Assembly: GCA_963675575.1 (NCBI GenBank)
Contig: OY776378.1
Coordinates: 2,046,001-2,110,000, forward strand
Reading direction: 5' to 3'
Length of the DNA stretch: 64,000 nt
DNA from: JAGLOK01 sp963675575
GTDB lineage: Bacteria; Bacillota; Clostridia; Christensenellales; UMGS416
In this document: one piece after another, positions 27,020 to 35,759 of the stretch
Layout: each line of letters opens with the position of its first letter
Numbering within the stretch: position 1 is the first letter of the stretch
Notes under the pieces: generated by a model
What the model saw: the letters and a program-made list of their open reading frames with translations, nothing else
What the model was told of the DNA's origin: nothing
Databases searched by the model: none
Position numbers and translations under genes: made by a program

Positions 27020-28616
27020 CCTTTTCCCTCCGTGAAAGCTTATCATATACCTTTACAATCTTACTACCCCCAGGCAACCGTAGCACTTCCGAGCGCTTTA
27101 AAACATTGAACAGGGGTATACAAAGAGCAAAAACCACAACCCCTGCAAAAACAGCGATAAGCGCTGACGCCGCGTTTCCTAAGAGTCCATAAAGCAATGT
27201 GTAGCTTCCCCATGCTCCCACCCCCATTAAAAGCGAAGCCGCCAAAGGCCTCAAAACACATTCCGCAACCCCAAACTTTGTCCCTGTCAAGCGCTTGACC
27301 ATAATGATATCAATAGCAGATGCCACAAAGTAGCAAGATAGGGTTGATATAGCCGCGCCGTATATATTTATTTCGGCTATACCGATTAGCCAATAGCTCA
27401 ATACGATTTTCACAAATGCGCCGACACCCAGAGCGACAACAGGCACCATAACCTTCCCCAATCCCTGCAAAGCGCCGTTAAGTGTTTGTAAAACTGAAAG
27501 GAATATCACTCCGCCTGCAAGTATCGCGAGAAGCTGCCCTGCTAAAACTAATTGCTCAGGTGTAAGCGTGTGACCGTATAGCAGTCCCATTATAGGCCTC
27601 GCCAAAACCCCTAGCCCGACTGCGGAAGGCAGTCCCACCAGCATAGCCATTTTAAGCCCCATTTTAGAATTGCGCTTAATTTCATCAGGAGAATTTGAGG
27701 CTTTTGCCGCTGAGATAACAGGCAAAATAGATACACCAAAGGCCAGCGAAACTGTTCCGGGGACATTTACAAGAGGATTTGCGAAACCTGAAAATATTCC
27801 GAATAACGAGAGCGCAGTGCCGCTAGCGATTCCCACCGCCTCAAGCCTTGCCGTCACAATTACCGAATCTGCAAACTGTACAATCGGCATAATAGAAGCT
27901 CCGATGAGTATAGGTATTGCAAGCTTTATAATATCTTTTAAAATTCTAGGAGTTTTTTGATAGGCAACAGCGTTTTTAAGCTTTCTTTCCCTGCGTACCA
28001 AATAATATATAATTATAACACACATAGCTATAAATTCTGAAGCCATCACGCCCAAAATCGCTCCCGCCGCGCCAAATTCCACTCCTCTGGGAACCATTAT
28101 ATAAGCCAGTGTCAATCCGATTGAAACTTTGCCCACCTGTTCCACCATCTGAGTCATCGCGGTGGGAAACATATTTTGCAGACCTTGGAAGTATCCTCTT
28201 ATAGCAGCCATGATTGCCACAAAGAAAATCGCAGGAGAGATGTATTTTATTGAAAGCTCCACAAGCGGTGAGCCCTGCAGCGACGCAAATGACGCGCTGA
28301 AAAAATAAAGTGCCAGCGAGCTTAAAAGCCCGAACATTCCTAAAAGCGCAAGTGAAACTTTAAAGACTTTCTGTGCGCCAGCCTTGTCCCCCAAAGCTAT
28401 ATGTGAAGACACAAGCTTTGATATCGCAGGAGGCAGACCCGCTGTTGAAAGCATCAGTAATATTGTATATATAGGATATGCTTTGTAATACAGCCCCGTT
28501 CCTTCTGTCCCGATTATATTTGCCAGAGGTATCTTATAGAGTACCCCTATTAATTTTACTATAAGTCCGGCAGCGCCTAGCACCGCAGCGCTTTTTATAA
28601 AACTTTTTTTATGCAT
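27012..28616 (-). CDS. SpoVB/YabM-like MOP-superfamily lipid flippase
   Basis: A 534-residue protein with about fourteen transmembrane segments in the polysaccharide-biosynthesis/MurJ-like MOP exporter superfamily. The N-terminus KSAAVLGAAGLIVKLIGVLYKIPLANIIG is typical of SpoVB and its vegetative paralogue YabM, which move undecaprenyl-linked peptidoglycan precursors. Position next to mazG and hup matches the yabM-yabN neighbourhood in Bacillus. The frame extends 25 codons upstream, but GGAGAGATA precedes the ATG at 28614-28616. Whether it serves sporulation or vegetative wall synthesis cannot be told. Confidence 0.87.
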   Translation of the reverse strand: MHKKSFIKSAAVLGAAGLIVKLIGVLYKIPLANIIGTEGTGLYYKAYPIYTILLMLSTAGLPPAISKLVSSHIALGDKAGAQKVFKVSLALLGMFGLLSSLALYFFSASFASLQGSPLVELSIKYISPAIFFVAIMAAIRGYFQGLQNMFPTAMTQMVEQVGKVSIGLTLAYIMVPRGVEFGAAGAILGVMASEFIAMCVIIIYYLVRRERKLKNAVAYQKTPRILKDIIKLAIPILIGASIMPIVQFADSVIVTARLEAVGIASGTALSLFGIFSGFANPLVNVPGTVSLAFGVSILPVISAAKASNSPDEIKRNSKMGLKMAMLVGLPSAVGLGVLARPIMGLLYGHTLTPEQLVLAGQLLAILAGGVIFLSVLQTLNGALQGLGKVMVPVVALGVGAFVKIVLSYWLIGIAEINIYGAAISTLSCYFVASAIDIIMVKRLTGTKFGVAECVLRPLAASLLMGVGAWGSYTLLYGLLGNAASALIAVFAGVVVFALCIPLFNVLKRSEVLRLPGGSKIVKVYDKLSRREKDA

Positions 28617-28818
28617 TATCTCTCCAATGAAAATATTAAAAATATTATACCATATCGCAGGTTTTATATCCGCTTTTATTAAAGCAGGCAAACAAAAAAC
28701 ATTTTATGCTCAAATAATATTATTGGCAACACAAAAAACTATTTCGCCAAATAAATATTTATTTTCTGGTATAATCATGGTAAGATTATAGTCGATTTTT
28801 TCAATTGGAAGGAAAATT

Positions 28819-29817
28819 ATGCAAGAAACTGTTTGGTTCGCATCAATATTACTGGCAATAGGATTTGTATTAATAATTAAAGGCGGAGATCTCTTTGTCG
28901 ACGGCACTGTTTACTTTGCGGAAGTAACAAGAATTCCAAAGCTTATAATCGGTGCAACAGTAATATCTCTTTGCACCACACTTCCTGAACTTATGGTATC
29001 AACAATTGCCGTCAAAAGCGGAGTTCCGGACATGGGTATCGGTAACGCTTTAGGCTCAATCGTGTGTAACACCGCACTTATACTTGGCATTTCAGCAACA
29101 GTGCTTCCCGCACATGTGCACAAGCAAACTTTTCGAGGCAAAGCCTCATTCCTACTCGCGTCCATATTGCTTTTATTTATATTCATGCTTGATAAAAACA
29201 TTAACATCTTCGAGGGGATAATCTTAGCTGTTGTGATGTTCCTGTTTTTCTTATACAGCATTTCTGCGACAAAAAAAGCGAGAAAATATAACCAGCACGA
29301 AGAAACACCCGAAGTTAACAGAAAGAACATTATAACAAACTCTATAAAATTTGCGGCAGGCATATTAGGGATAATATTCGGTGCGAAACTTTTGGTAAAC
29401 AACGCAACGATAATAGCACACAAAGCTGGTATATCCGATCAGATAATAGGCTTGACCATCGTCGCCCTTGGCACATCCCTGCCAGAGCTTGCAACAACTA
29501 TATCAGCGATTATAAAAAAAGAATTTTCTCTGTCAGTCGGCAACGTAATCGGAGCAAATATACTAAACATAGTCTTAATACTTTCAACGTGTTCGATAAT
29601 TTCTCCTACCGGCCTTGATGTGTCCCTGCAAACACTTCCTTTTTTCAAAAGCCCTATACCTCAGTCGCTTGTGTTTGATGTTCCCATTGTTTTGTTTGTT
29701 TCACTATTGGTCATTGTTCCGGCTTGGATTAAAGGAAGACTATACAGATGGCAAGGAATTACCCTCTTGTCATTATATGCACTATACATAGGATATATGG
29801 CTCTCGGAGCATTTTAA
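28819..29817 (+). CDS. Calcium/sodium antiporter (CaCA superfamily, YrbG-like)
   Basis: A 332-residue membrane antiporter with two inverted five-helix halves. Both alpha-repeats are plain: VISLCTTLPELMVSTIAV with GNALGSIVCN in the first half, and LGTSLPELATTISAIIKKE with GNVIGANILN in the second. These Glu-containing repeats bind the exchanged cations. Function: Ca2+ or other cation exchange against Na+ or H+. A ribosome binding site GGAAGG precedes the start. Its stop codon is immediately followed by the ATG of tadA, so the two are co-transcribed. Confidence 0.92.
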   Translation: MQETVWFASILLAIGFVLIIKGGDLFVDGTVYFAEVTRIPKLIIGATVISLCTTLPELMVSTIAVKSGVPDMGIGNALGSIVCNTALILGISATVLPAHVHKQTFRGKASFLLASILLLFIFMLDKNINIFEGIILAVVMFLFFLYSISATKKARKYNQHEETPEVNRKNIITNSIKFAAGILGIIFGAKLLVNNATIIAHKAGISDQIIGLTIVALGTSLPELATTISAIIKKEFSLSVGNVIGANILNIVLILSTCSIISPTGLDVSLQTLPFFKSPIPQSLVFDVPIVLFVSLLVIVPAWIKGRLYRWQGITLLSLYALYIGYMALGAF

Positions 29818-30270
29818 ATGTTTATAGAACACGAAAAATTCATGGAAGAAGCTTATGAATTGGCTCAATCCGCCGAAAATGGCGGAGATGTGCCTGTGGG
29901 TGCAATCGTCTTATTCAAAGGCGACATAATCGGGCGCGGCGAAAACAGGCGGCAGCGCGACAATGATCCTTCAGCCCACGCGGAAATAGTCGCTATTAAA
30001 CAGGCCGCAAAGCATTTGGGCAGCTGGAATCTTTCAGGATGTTCTTTATACGTGACTCTTGAACCATGTCCCATGTGCGCAGGGTCAATTATCGTTTCAA
30101 GGCTGGACAGTGTATATTTCGGAGCTTTTGACAAGGAACTCGGCTGCTGCGGAACTTTGTATAATCTGCCAGAAGATGAACGCATGAACCATAGAGCCAA
30201 AGTATACGGTGGAATTTTAGAAGAAAAGTGTTCGAAAATTCTTTCGGATTTTTTCAAAAGCAAAAGATAA
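29818..30270 (+). CDS. tadA: tRNA-specific adenosine-34 deaminase TadA
   Basis: TadA converts A34 of tRNA-Arg(ACG) to inosine. The 150-residue cytidine-deaminase-fold protein has the zinc ligands and catalytic Glu in AHAEIVAIKQAA and the PCPMCAGSIIVSR motif. The start directly abuts the antiporter stop; a CGGAG upstream may be the ribosome binding site. A strong terminator follows. Confidence 0.95.
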   Translation: MFIEHEKFMEEAYELAQSAENGGDVPVGAIVLFKGDIIGRGENRRQRDNDPSAHAEIVAIKQAAKHLGSWNLSGCSLYVTLEPCPMCAGSIIVSRLDSVYFGAFDKELGCCGTLYNLPEDERMNHRAKVYGGILEEKCSKILSDFFKSKR

Positions 30271-30285
30271 TTAAACTGCTTATAA

Positions 30286-30317
30286 AAAAACGCGCGGTTA
30301 TTTTAACCGAGCGTTTT
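30286..30317. terminator. Bidirectional terminator between tadA and glucokinase
   Basis: AACGCGCGGTTA and TAACCGAGCGTT pair with one mismatch around a short loop; A-run before and T-run after. Confidence 0.88.
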
Positions 30318-30332
30318 ATCATCTGTTTATTT

Positions 30333-31295
30333 TCAGCAATACTGCTCGCCTAGGAACGCCGCTCCAATAATGCCAGCTTCATCCCCCATCTGAGATAGTA
30401 CTATCTCACTGTAAGGCGCCTGTTTGAAGAATATCCTCGGCTTTACCTCTTTTTTTATAGCGTCAAGCAAGAAATCTCCCGCTTTTGACACTCCGCCTCC
30501 GAATATTATAACTTCCGGATCGACAACATTAATTATATTGATTGTGGTATAAGCAAGATACCTCGCATAGTCTCCAAAAACTCTAAGGGCAGTTTCATCG
30601 CCTTCTTTCGCAAGATCGATAATGAGCTTTCCGCTAAGATTTTCAGGGTCGTTGCCCGCTTTTTTCGCAATTTCTCCGTTCGGTTCCTTTTCCATCGCTT
30701 CTTTTCCCATATCAATAATTGCACTGGCTGAAGCATATCTTTCCAAGCATCCACGGTTTCCGCATGTGCAAAGCTTGCCATTTGGCACCAATATCATATG
30801 CCCTATCTCCGCGCCTACACCGTGATATCCGGCCTGTATCTTTCCATCAAGTACATACCCTCCGCCTACGCCTGTACCAAGCGTAACCAAATAAAGGCTT
30901 TTTCTATTTTGCCCTGCACCAAAAAGGTATTCAGCGAATGCCGCAATATTGGCATCGTTTGAAACAAAAGCTGGAATCCCAAAAGCTTCTTCCATTTTCT
31001 TTTTCAAAGGAATCTTTTCCCAATTCAAATTGCCGGCGAATATGACAACTCCATTATCATGATCAATTGCCCCGGGACTTCCAAGGCCAATTGATTTTAT
31101 CTCTTTGATATCTGTTCCATGTTCAACGAGAACCTTTTTTACTAAACCTATAATGTCAGCTATAACTTCATCCGAGGACCTGCTTGCTTGAGTCTTCATA
31201 GATGTCTGATGCAGTATTTCCCCATCACCTGTAACTATACCCGCTCTTATATTTGTACCACCCAAATCAATCCCAATAAATTTACATTGAATCAT
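30333..31295 (-). CDS. glcK: ROK-family glucokinase
   Basis: A 320-residue ROK sugar kinase. It has the ATP-binding start FIGIDLGGTNIRAGIV, the catalytic Asp region FVSNDANIAAFAEYLFGAG, the sugar-binding GAEIGHMILVPNG and the zinc motif CTCGNRGCLERYASA. This combination is typical of Firmicute glucokinases rather than transcriptional ROK repressors, as there is no N-terminal helix-turn-helix. GGAAG precedes the ATG. Glucose phosphorylation would feed the PPi-dependent glycolysis. Confidence 0.92.
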   Translation of the reverse strand: MIQCKFIGIDLGGTNIRAGIVTGDGEILHQTSMKTQASRSSDEVIADIIGLVKKVLVEHGTDIKEIKSIGLGSPGAIDHDNGVVIFAGNLNWEKIPLKKKMEEAFGIPAFVSNDANIAAFAEYLFGAGQNRKSLYLVTLGTGVGGGYVLDGKIQAGYHGVGAEIGHMILVPNGKLCTCGNRGCLERYASASAIIDMGKEAMEKEPNGEIAKKAGNDPENLSGKLIIDLAKEGDETALRVFGDYARYLAYTTINIINVVDPEVIIFGGGVSKAGDFLLDAIKKEVKPRIFFKQAPYSEIVLSQMGDEAGIIGAAFLGEQYC

Positions 31296-31557
31296 ATTAC
31301 TTCCTTAAATATTATTAATTTATATTATACAGATATTTATTTTTAAAAGGAATGATTATTTATTTTTTTCTTGTTCATTTTACAAAAAACTTCCAAGCTT
31401 AGATTGCTTACGTTATTTTTTATTTTGAAGTATACCAATTTACCAATATATAATCAATTCCATTATTTAAGTAATTTTACTTACGCAATTAATACTTATT
31501 ATACCATTATTTAGAGCGAAAATTGACTAAATCTTATATTATTATATAATTTTTAAT

Positions 31558-32067
31558 ATGGATTTAATAATTAAACAAATTAAGACCCAAGAACTTGACA
31601 TCGTTTGCGAAATAATGAACGCGGTTGTTTTTACTATGAAAGCTTCCGGGTTCACTCAATGGGATAAAGACTACCCCACCCGAGAGATATTGCTTAAGGA
31701 TGTCGAACGCGGCGAACTATACGGCGCTTACATCGGTGATATTATTGCGGGTTTTGCCGCAATCAACCGCCACCAAAGCGAGGAATATTGTGAAATCCCA
31801 TGGAAATTCGGTGACGCGTTCCTAGTTGTTCACCGCCTTCAGGTTGACCCTATTTTCCGAGGCAAACATATCGCATATGAAATTATGCTTTTTGCCGAAA
31901 AGCTTGCGAAAGAGCAGGGTTTAAAATCCATACGATTGGATACGAGATACGATAATGTCCCCGCGATTAGTCTTTATAGTAAGCTGGGGTATGTAAAGCG
32001 AGGGCATGTGCATTTCCCCCGAATGATTGAATATGAATTTCCTTGTTTGGAGAAGGAGATAAAGTAA
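31558..32067 (+). CDS. GNAT family N-acetyltransferase
   Basis: A 169-residue GNAT-fold acyltransferase. The acetyl-CoA-binding motif A is visible as LQVDPIFRGKHIAYEIMLFA, and motif B as IRLDTRYDNVPAISLYSKLGYVKRG. The substrate is unknown. There is no good ribosome binding site before the ATG in very AT-rich DNA. Its transcription terminator (hairpin at 32070-32083) has been split from its T-tract by the IS256-family insertion at 32086. Confidence 0.85.
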   Translation: MDLIIKQIKTQELDIVCEIMNAVVFTMKASGFTQWDKDYPTREILLKDVERGELYGAYIGDIIAGFAAINRHQSEEYCEIPWKFGDAFLVVHRLQVDPIFRGKHIAYEIMLFAEKLAKEQGLKSIRLDTRYDNVPAISLYSKLGYVKRGHVHFPRMIEYEFPCLEKEIK

Positions 32068-32085
32068 ACCGGCAACATTGCCGTT
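32068..32085 (+). terminator. GNAT-gene terminator hairpin disrupted by IS insertion
   Basis: CGGCA and TGCCG pair around ACAT just after the GNAT stop. The T-rich tail (TTCTTTCTT) that must have followed now lies at 33615 onward, on the far side of the IS element, so the terminator is probably inactive. Confidence 0.6.
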
Positions 32086-32124
32086 GGGCGCGTGAAAAAT
32101 TTTCTGTAAAAGCCAACTGTGATA
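32086..32124 (+). repeat. Left terminal inverted repeat of the IS256-family element
   Basis: Outer 11 bases GGGCGCGTGAA are identical to the right end; the inner part (TTTCTGTAAAxGCC and CTGTGA) is nearly so. Confidence 0.93.
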
Positions 32125-32151
32125 AAATAAAACACAGGAGGCTTTTTAATT

Positions 32152-33378
32152 ATGGGAAGACCGAGAAAGAAACTGGTAAGCGAGGGAAAGTCAAACATCA
32201 TAAGACAACTTTTGCAGGAGTACGATATCGAAACGCCGCAGGATATCGAAGCAGCATTGCGGGAGTTACTTGGTGGCACAATTCAAAACATGCTGGAAAG
32301 TGAAATAGTAGAGCAGATGGAGCAAGCAGAGCTTGAAGATCCAACATATTCTGATTCTAGAAACGGGTACAAACCAAAGACACTTAAAAGCAATTATGGT
32401 GAAGTTCCGATACAGGTACCTCAAGATAGAAACAGCGATTTTGAACCGAAGGTAGTACCAAAACATCAAAGGGATATTTCGGAAATCGAAGGCAAGATAA
32501 TCAGCATGTATGCCAAAGGAATGAGCACACGGCAGATATCCGACCAGATACAGGATATCTATGGGTTTGATGTAAGCGAAAGCCTGGTTACGGGTATCAC
32601 AAACAAGATAATGCCGGAAATAGAAGCGTGGCAGAAAAGACCGTTGTCAGCTATATATCCAATAGTATTTATCGATGCGATAGTATTCAATGTGCGTGAT
32701 AACGGCGTAATCAAAAAGCAGGCGGCATATATAATTCTAGGAGTAAGCGAAGAAGGTCATAAAGAGGTTCTTACCATCACAATCGGCGAGACAGAAAGCT
32801 CGAAGTTCTGGTTATCAGTGCTTAACGAGCTTAAAAACCGCGGAGTGCAAGATATTTTGTTGTTGTGTGCTGATGGCTTGTCTGGGATTAAAGAAGCCAT
32901 AGAAGCAGCATATCCGCTTACAGAATACCAGCGCTGCATCGTCCATGTTGTGAGGAACACGCTTAAATATGTATCACACAAAGATAAGAAAGCGTTCGCG
33001 GCTAATTTGAAAACAATCTATCACGCAAGCGACGAACAGTCCGGGCACGAACGTATGCTTGACGTTACAGAAAAATGGGAAAGCAAATATCCAAATTCAA
33101 TGAAACGCTGGGAAGATAATTGGGATGTCATAAGTCCCATGTTCAAGTTTTCATCCAAAGTCAGGAAGGTAATTTATACGACCAATGCTATCGAAAGCCT
33201 TAATAGTGGATACCGACGCCTGAACCGCCAAAGAAGCGTTTTCCCAAGCAGTACGGCTTTGCTCAAGGCTCTTTATCTTGCTACTTTTGAGCTGACAAAA
33301 AGATGGACCGGGACTTTAAGAAATTGGGGCCCTGTCCATGGTGAACTGGCTATCATGTATCCTGATCGGTTAAGCTGA
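32152..33378 (+). CDS. IS256-family (Mutator-type) transposase
   Basis: A 408-residue transposase. The catalytic acidic triad can be placed at Asp175 (VFIDAIVF), Asp241 (CADGLSGIKEA) and Glu348 (TTNAIESLNSGYRRL), with the family C-x2-H motif in YQRCIVHVVRN following the second Asp. An N-terminal DNA-binding region precedes PTYSDSRNGYKPKTL, a usual Mutator-type block. AGGAGG lies 8 bases before the ATG. Full length, no frameshift, so the element is likely still active. Confidence 0.96.
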   Translation: MGRPRKKLVSEGKSNIIRQLLQEYDIETPQDIEAALRELLGGTIQNMLESEIVEQMEQAELEDPTYSDSRNGYKPKTLKSNYGEVPIQVPQDRNSDFEPKVVPKHQRDISEIEGKIISMYAKGMSTRQISDQIQDIYGFDVSESLVTGITNKIMPEIEAWQKRPLSAIYPIVFIDAIVFNVRDNGVIKKQAAYIILGVSEEGHKEVLTITIGETESSKFWLSVLNELKNRGVQDILLLCADGLSGIKEAIEAAYPLTEYQRCIVHVVRNTLKYVSHKDKKAFAANLKTIYHASDEQSGHERMLDVTEKWESKYPNSMKRWEDNWDVISPMFKFSSKVRKVIYTTNAIESLNSGYRRLNRQRSVFPSSTALLKALYLATFELTKRWTGTLRNWGPVHGELAIMYPDRLS

Positions 33379-33568
33379 AACATTTAAATCCTTGACAAAC
33401 AAAAATGAAAATGCTACTTTTTAAACAACGGTATGGAAAATTGCAGTCTAATGCTATCAATTTTCAGTACTGATGCACCACTAAAGACTTGCTCTGTTTT
33501 CAATTCTGATATTGCTAAATATAAGGCAATAAAAAACTGATTAACGAGTAAAATCATTATCAAATCAA

Positions 33569-33608
33569 TGTCACAGATAGGCATTTACAGAAAAAAATTC
33601 ACGCGCCC
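33569..33608 (-). repeat. Right terminal inverted repeat of the IS256-family element
   Basis: Reverse complement of the left end, with the 8-bp target duplicate TTGCCGTT beginning at 33609. Confidence 0.93.
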
Positions 33609-33621
33609 TTGCCGTTCTTTC

Positions 33622-33954
33622 TTACTCATTATTACTTCCGCACATATCAGAATTCAGTAAATTATCATTTTCTTGAACTAATACCCTATTTACCTTACTT
33701 ATGAGATTTTCAATATTGCGCCCATGCTCATTCGGTTCATGGTCTTTGTCTATTCCTTTATCACAAAATTCTTTCAGCAGTGCTGTTTCAATATTATTCA
33801 ATGTTTCAACATTATTTACAGTAATATTCAATTTAAAATTATATCCTTCAACAAATTCTTTTTGAAGCACTTTCTCAAGTAAAGAAATATCACTTAGTTT
33901 TATTTCAAAACCAATTATTTCACCACTTGCCATGCCTTGCTTGTTGTTGCCCAC
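33622..33954 (-). CDS. Small soluble protein of unknown function in the accessory zone
   Basis: A 110-residue protein of no recognised family. It contains a likely beta-alpha-beta core (EIIGFEIKLSDISLLEKVLQ, then NFKLNITVNNVETLNNIETAL) and an acidic, Asn-rich C-terminus. A longer frame begins at 34014, but AGGAGAGGTGG lies correctly before the GTG at 33952-33954, which is preferred. Very AT-rich codons differ from the housekeeping genes around. It sits between an IS256-family and an IS3-family element. Confidence 0.6.
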   Translation of the reverse strand: MGNNKQGMASGEIIGFEIKLSDISLLEKVLQKEFVEGYNFKLNITVNNVETLNNIETALLKEFCDKGIDKDHEPNEHGRNIENLISKVNRVLVQENDNLLNSDMCGSNNE

Positions 33955-34122
33955 ACTATTACCACCTCTCCTGTTTAATTTATAATATCTGAGTTCTTTT
34001 CTTCTACAATACACTTAATAATAATCATTTATTCTTTAATATTTACGAATCACTCTCATATCTCTTATATTTTATGAAAACGTAAAATAGAAAGGAACGT
34101 CAACACTTTTTCGGACAGTTTA

Positions 34123-35001
34123 CTAAGCAACACATTCTAATTGCTTCTGTTCCCATTGCTTCAGCCACTGCATAGGGCTAAGATAACCTAGTCGTTTTTG
34201 TACTCTCTTTGTATTATAGAATCCTTCTATGTGTTCAAAAATTCTTTGCCTGGCTTCTTCTCTGGTTCGAAAGTGTATCCAGTGTACTGTCTCTTTTTTG
34301 AGATTCGCAAAGAAGCTTTCACTCCATGCATTATCCCCCGGCATCCCTACTCGTGAAAAGCTCTGGCGTATGCCGTTTGATGCAAGAAGGTTCTTCACTT
34401 TTTCCGATGTATACTGGCTGCCTCTATCACTGTGGAAAATACAATCTTTCGGCAGCCGCCATCTTTTGATTGCTTTTCTTATTGTTTTTGTTACCAGTTC
34501 CGCTTTCATGCGCTCGCTCATGCTTTCGGCCAATACAACTCCGCTTTTTATGTCAAGTATTTGGCATATGTAATCAAAGCCCGCTCCTGTCCGTATGTAG
34601 CTGATATCGCTTGTCAATACTTGCAGTGGTTCCGTTATCTCCATTCCCCGTACCAGATTAGGATATCCTTCTCCGCGCGATTTCCGGCTGTTAGTTAACG
34701 ATCTCTGACGCCTTTTGCAGTGCACACAGCGCAAGCCCTGCCGTTCCATAATATCTCTTACCTTATAGAAGCTTGCCTTATGGCCACTTTTTCGCATTAG
34801 TCCGCATATTCGGTTCGCTCCGTATGTCCCTTTGCCTTCTTTAAATATCTTTCTTACCAGCTCGATATATTCTTCCTCAAGCTTTGCTCTTTCTTCTCTA
34901 CTTCTTTTCCAAGCATAATATCCGCTTCGGGATACCCCTAATATATCGGCCCACTTTCTTTCGGGGTGTTCTTCCTGTTCAAAAATGAATTGATATTTCA
35001 C
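34123..35001 (-). CDS. IS3-family transposase OrfB (DDE integrase domain)
   Basis: A 292-residue rve-type integrase core. The DDE residues are visible in LTSDISYI (Asp), FHSDRGSQYTS (Asp) and NAWSESFFANLKKE (Glu). The N-terminal HTH_21-type region reads WADILGVSRSGYYAWKRS and GTYGANRICGLMR. The frame begins with GTG at 35001 overlapping the OrfA stop (GTGA), but the usual product is the OrfAB fusion made by -1 frameshifting at 35031-35037. No internal stop, so potentially functional. Confidence 0.94.
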   Translation of the reverse strand: MKYQFIFEQEEHPERKWADILGVSRSGYYAWKRSREERAKLEEEYIELVRKIFKEGKGTYGANRICGLMRKSGHKASFYKVRDIMERQGLRCVHCKRRQRSLTNSRKSRGEGYPNLVRGMEITEPLQVLTSDISYIRTGAGFDYICQILDIKSGVVLAESMSERMKAELVTKTIRKAIKRWRLPKDCIFHSDRGSQYTSEKVKNLLASNGIRQSFSRVGMPGDNAWSESFFANLKKETVHWIHFRTREEARQRIFEHIEGFYNTKRVQKRLGYLSPMQWLKQWEQKQLECVA

Positions 35002-35279
35002 TTTTGTTGTCTTGCAAAGTAGGCCGCGGCTTTTTTTAACATGTCACGCTCAATTTTGAGTTCTGCATTCTCTAGTCGCAACTTCTTTACTTCCTCTTCC
35101 AATGTCGCCGCTTCCGTTTTCTCGCCTTCTGACGTGTACTTCTTCCGCCAGTTGTAAAGCAAGTTAACTCCTACTCCCAAATCGTCGGCTATTTCCCTTA
35201 CGCTCTTTGGGCTTGCATACGATAATTTAACCGCATTTCTCTTGAATTCTTCGTCATATTTGTTTCGGTGTTTTTGCAT
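34998..35279 (-). CDS. IS3-family transposase OrfA (helix-turn-helix)
   Basis: A 93-residue OrfA with the HTH_Tnp_1 domain (YDEEFKRNAVKLSYASPKSV, then ADDLGVGVNLLYNWRKKY) and a C-terminal leucine-zipper-like helix (LEEEVKKLRLENAELKIERD). The end of the frame, MLKKAAAYFARQ, contains the slippery A7 run. GGAGG precedes the ATG. It overlaps OrfB by 4 bp. Confidence 0.93.
   Translation of the reverse strand: MQKHRNKYDEEFKRNAVKLSYASPKSVREIADDLGVGVNLLYNWRKKYTSEGEKTEAATLEEEVKKLRLENAELKIERDMLKKAAAYFARQQK
35031..35037 (-). promoter_or_regulatory. Slippery A7 sequence for -1 frameshift, OrfA to OrfB
   Basis: On the minus strand TTA AAA AAA GCC gives an A-AAA-AAA heptamer in the OrfA frame; slipping back one base continues into the OrfB frame without meeting a stop. 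This is the standard IS3-family mechanism; it is inferred from sequence. Confidence 0.7.
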
Positions 35280-35312
35280 GGTTTTTCCCTCCTGCTTTAT
35301 ATTATAATTCTT

Positions 35313-35725
35313 TTACCATGCTGTCCGAAATTTTAACACACTCCCAAATGTCACAACAAAACTAGTAATCCAAGAAATTATAAAAGCTATTAATATTATA
35401 TACTTCAAAGATTCCATAATTAACAATAGCCCTACTATTTCAATAACTACTAATACAAATGCAATGAATAATATCTTTTTCTTACTTAGAAATGATGTAA
35501 TCGCAAAATGATTATTACAATATCCACACAATATTTCATTGCTAGTATTATTCATAAAATCCCCAAAATTTGGCTTTTTATTATTACACCAGTAGCATTC
35601 ATTATTTCCATCTCTAAAAACTTCAACAAACAAACTTTCTTCGTATCTTGTTCTCAAAACAAGTAAATCTAATAAACATGGCGAAACAACTGATAATAGA
35701 AATATAAGAATTGTGACAGTCCCAT
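35313..35725 (-). pseudogene. Decayed zinc-ribbon membrane protein gene, truncated by the IS3 element
   Basis: An open frame from a TTG at 35657 gives 114 residues: a four-cysteine zinc-ribbon-like region (ECYWCNNKK and ILCGYCNNH), then two transmembrane helices, ending in LKFRTAW encoded by the IS end. Two signs of decay are visible. At the 3' end the last few codons come from the inserted IS; joining across the IS would instead read on for about 11 codons. At the 5' end no good start exists, but the ATG at 35725, one base out of frame in a GGG run, would add a hydrophobic leader (TVTILIFLLSVVSPCLLDLL). One lost G would explain this. Original function unknown. Confidence 0.55.
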
Positions 35726-35759
35726 CTTTTTTCTATTTAATTACCTTTATATAGTTTTG

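Larger units (their letters stand above)
32086..33608 (+). mobile_element. IS256-family insertion sequence, intact, 1523 bp
   Basis: Both ends are resolved. The left terminal inverted repeat (32086-32124) and the right one (33569-33608) begin GGGCGCGTGAA and match over roughly 30 of 40 positions. They are flanked by a perfect 8-bp direct repeat TTGCCGTT (32078-32085 and 33609-33616), the duplication length expected for IS256 family. The single transposase gene is uninterrupted with an intact DDE set, and the target duplication has not decayed, so the insertion is probably recent. The roughly 190 bp between the transposase stop and the right repeat are longer than usual for the family and hold no gene. 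Confidence 0.95.
34100..35340 (-). mobile_element. IS3-family insertion sequence (OrfA/OrfB type)
   Basis: Two overlapping transposase frames are bounded by inverted copies of TTTCGGACAG (34109-34118, and its complement at 35321-35330). Outside this core the two ends diverge, so the exact termini (about 34100 and 35340) and any 3-4 bp target duplication are not certain. The element lies inside the end of a minus-strand membrane gene whose last codons are now supplied by the IS end. Confidence 0.85.

Noticed and set aside
27012..28616. Assignment as a sporulation-specific SpoVB
   Set aside because: The location beside mazG and hup matches the vegetative YabM paralogue, and no sporulation gene is seen in the window.
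33379..33568. Possible outward promoter in the 3' non-coding part of the IS256-family element
   Set aside because: TTGACA is present, but the best -10 at 17 bp is only a 3 of 6 match.
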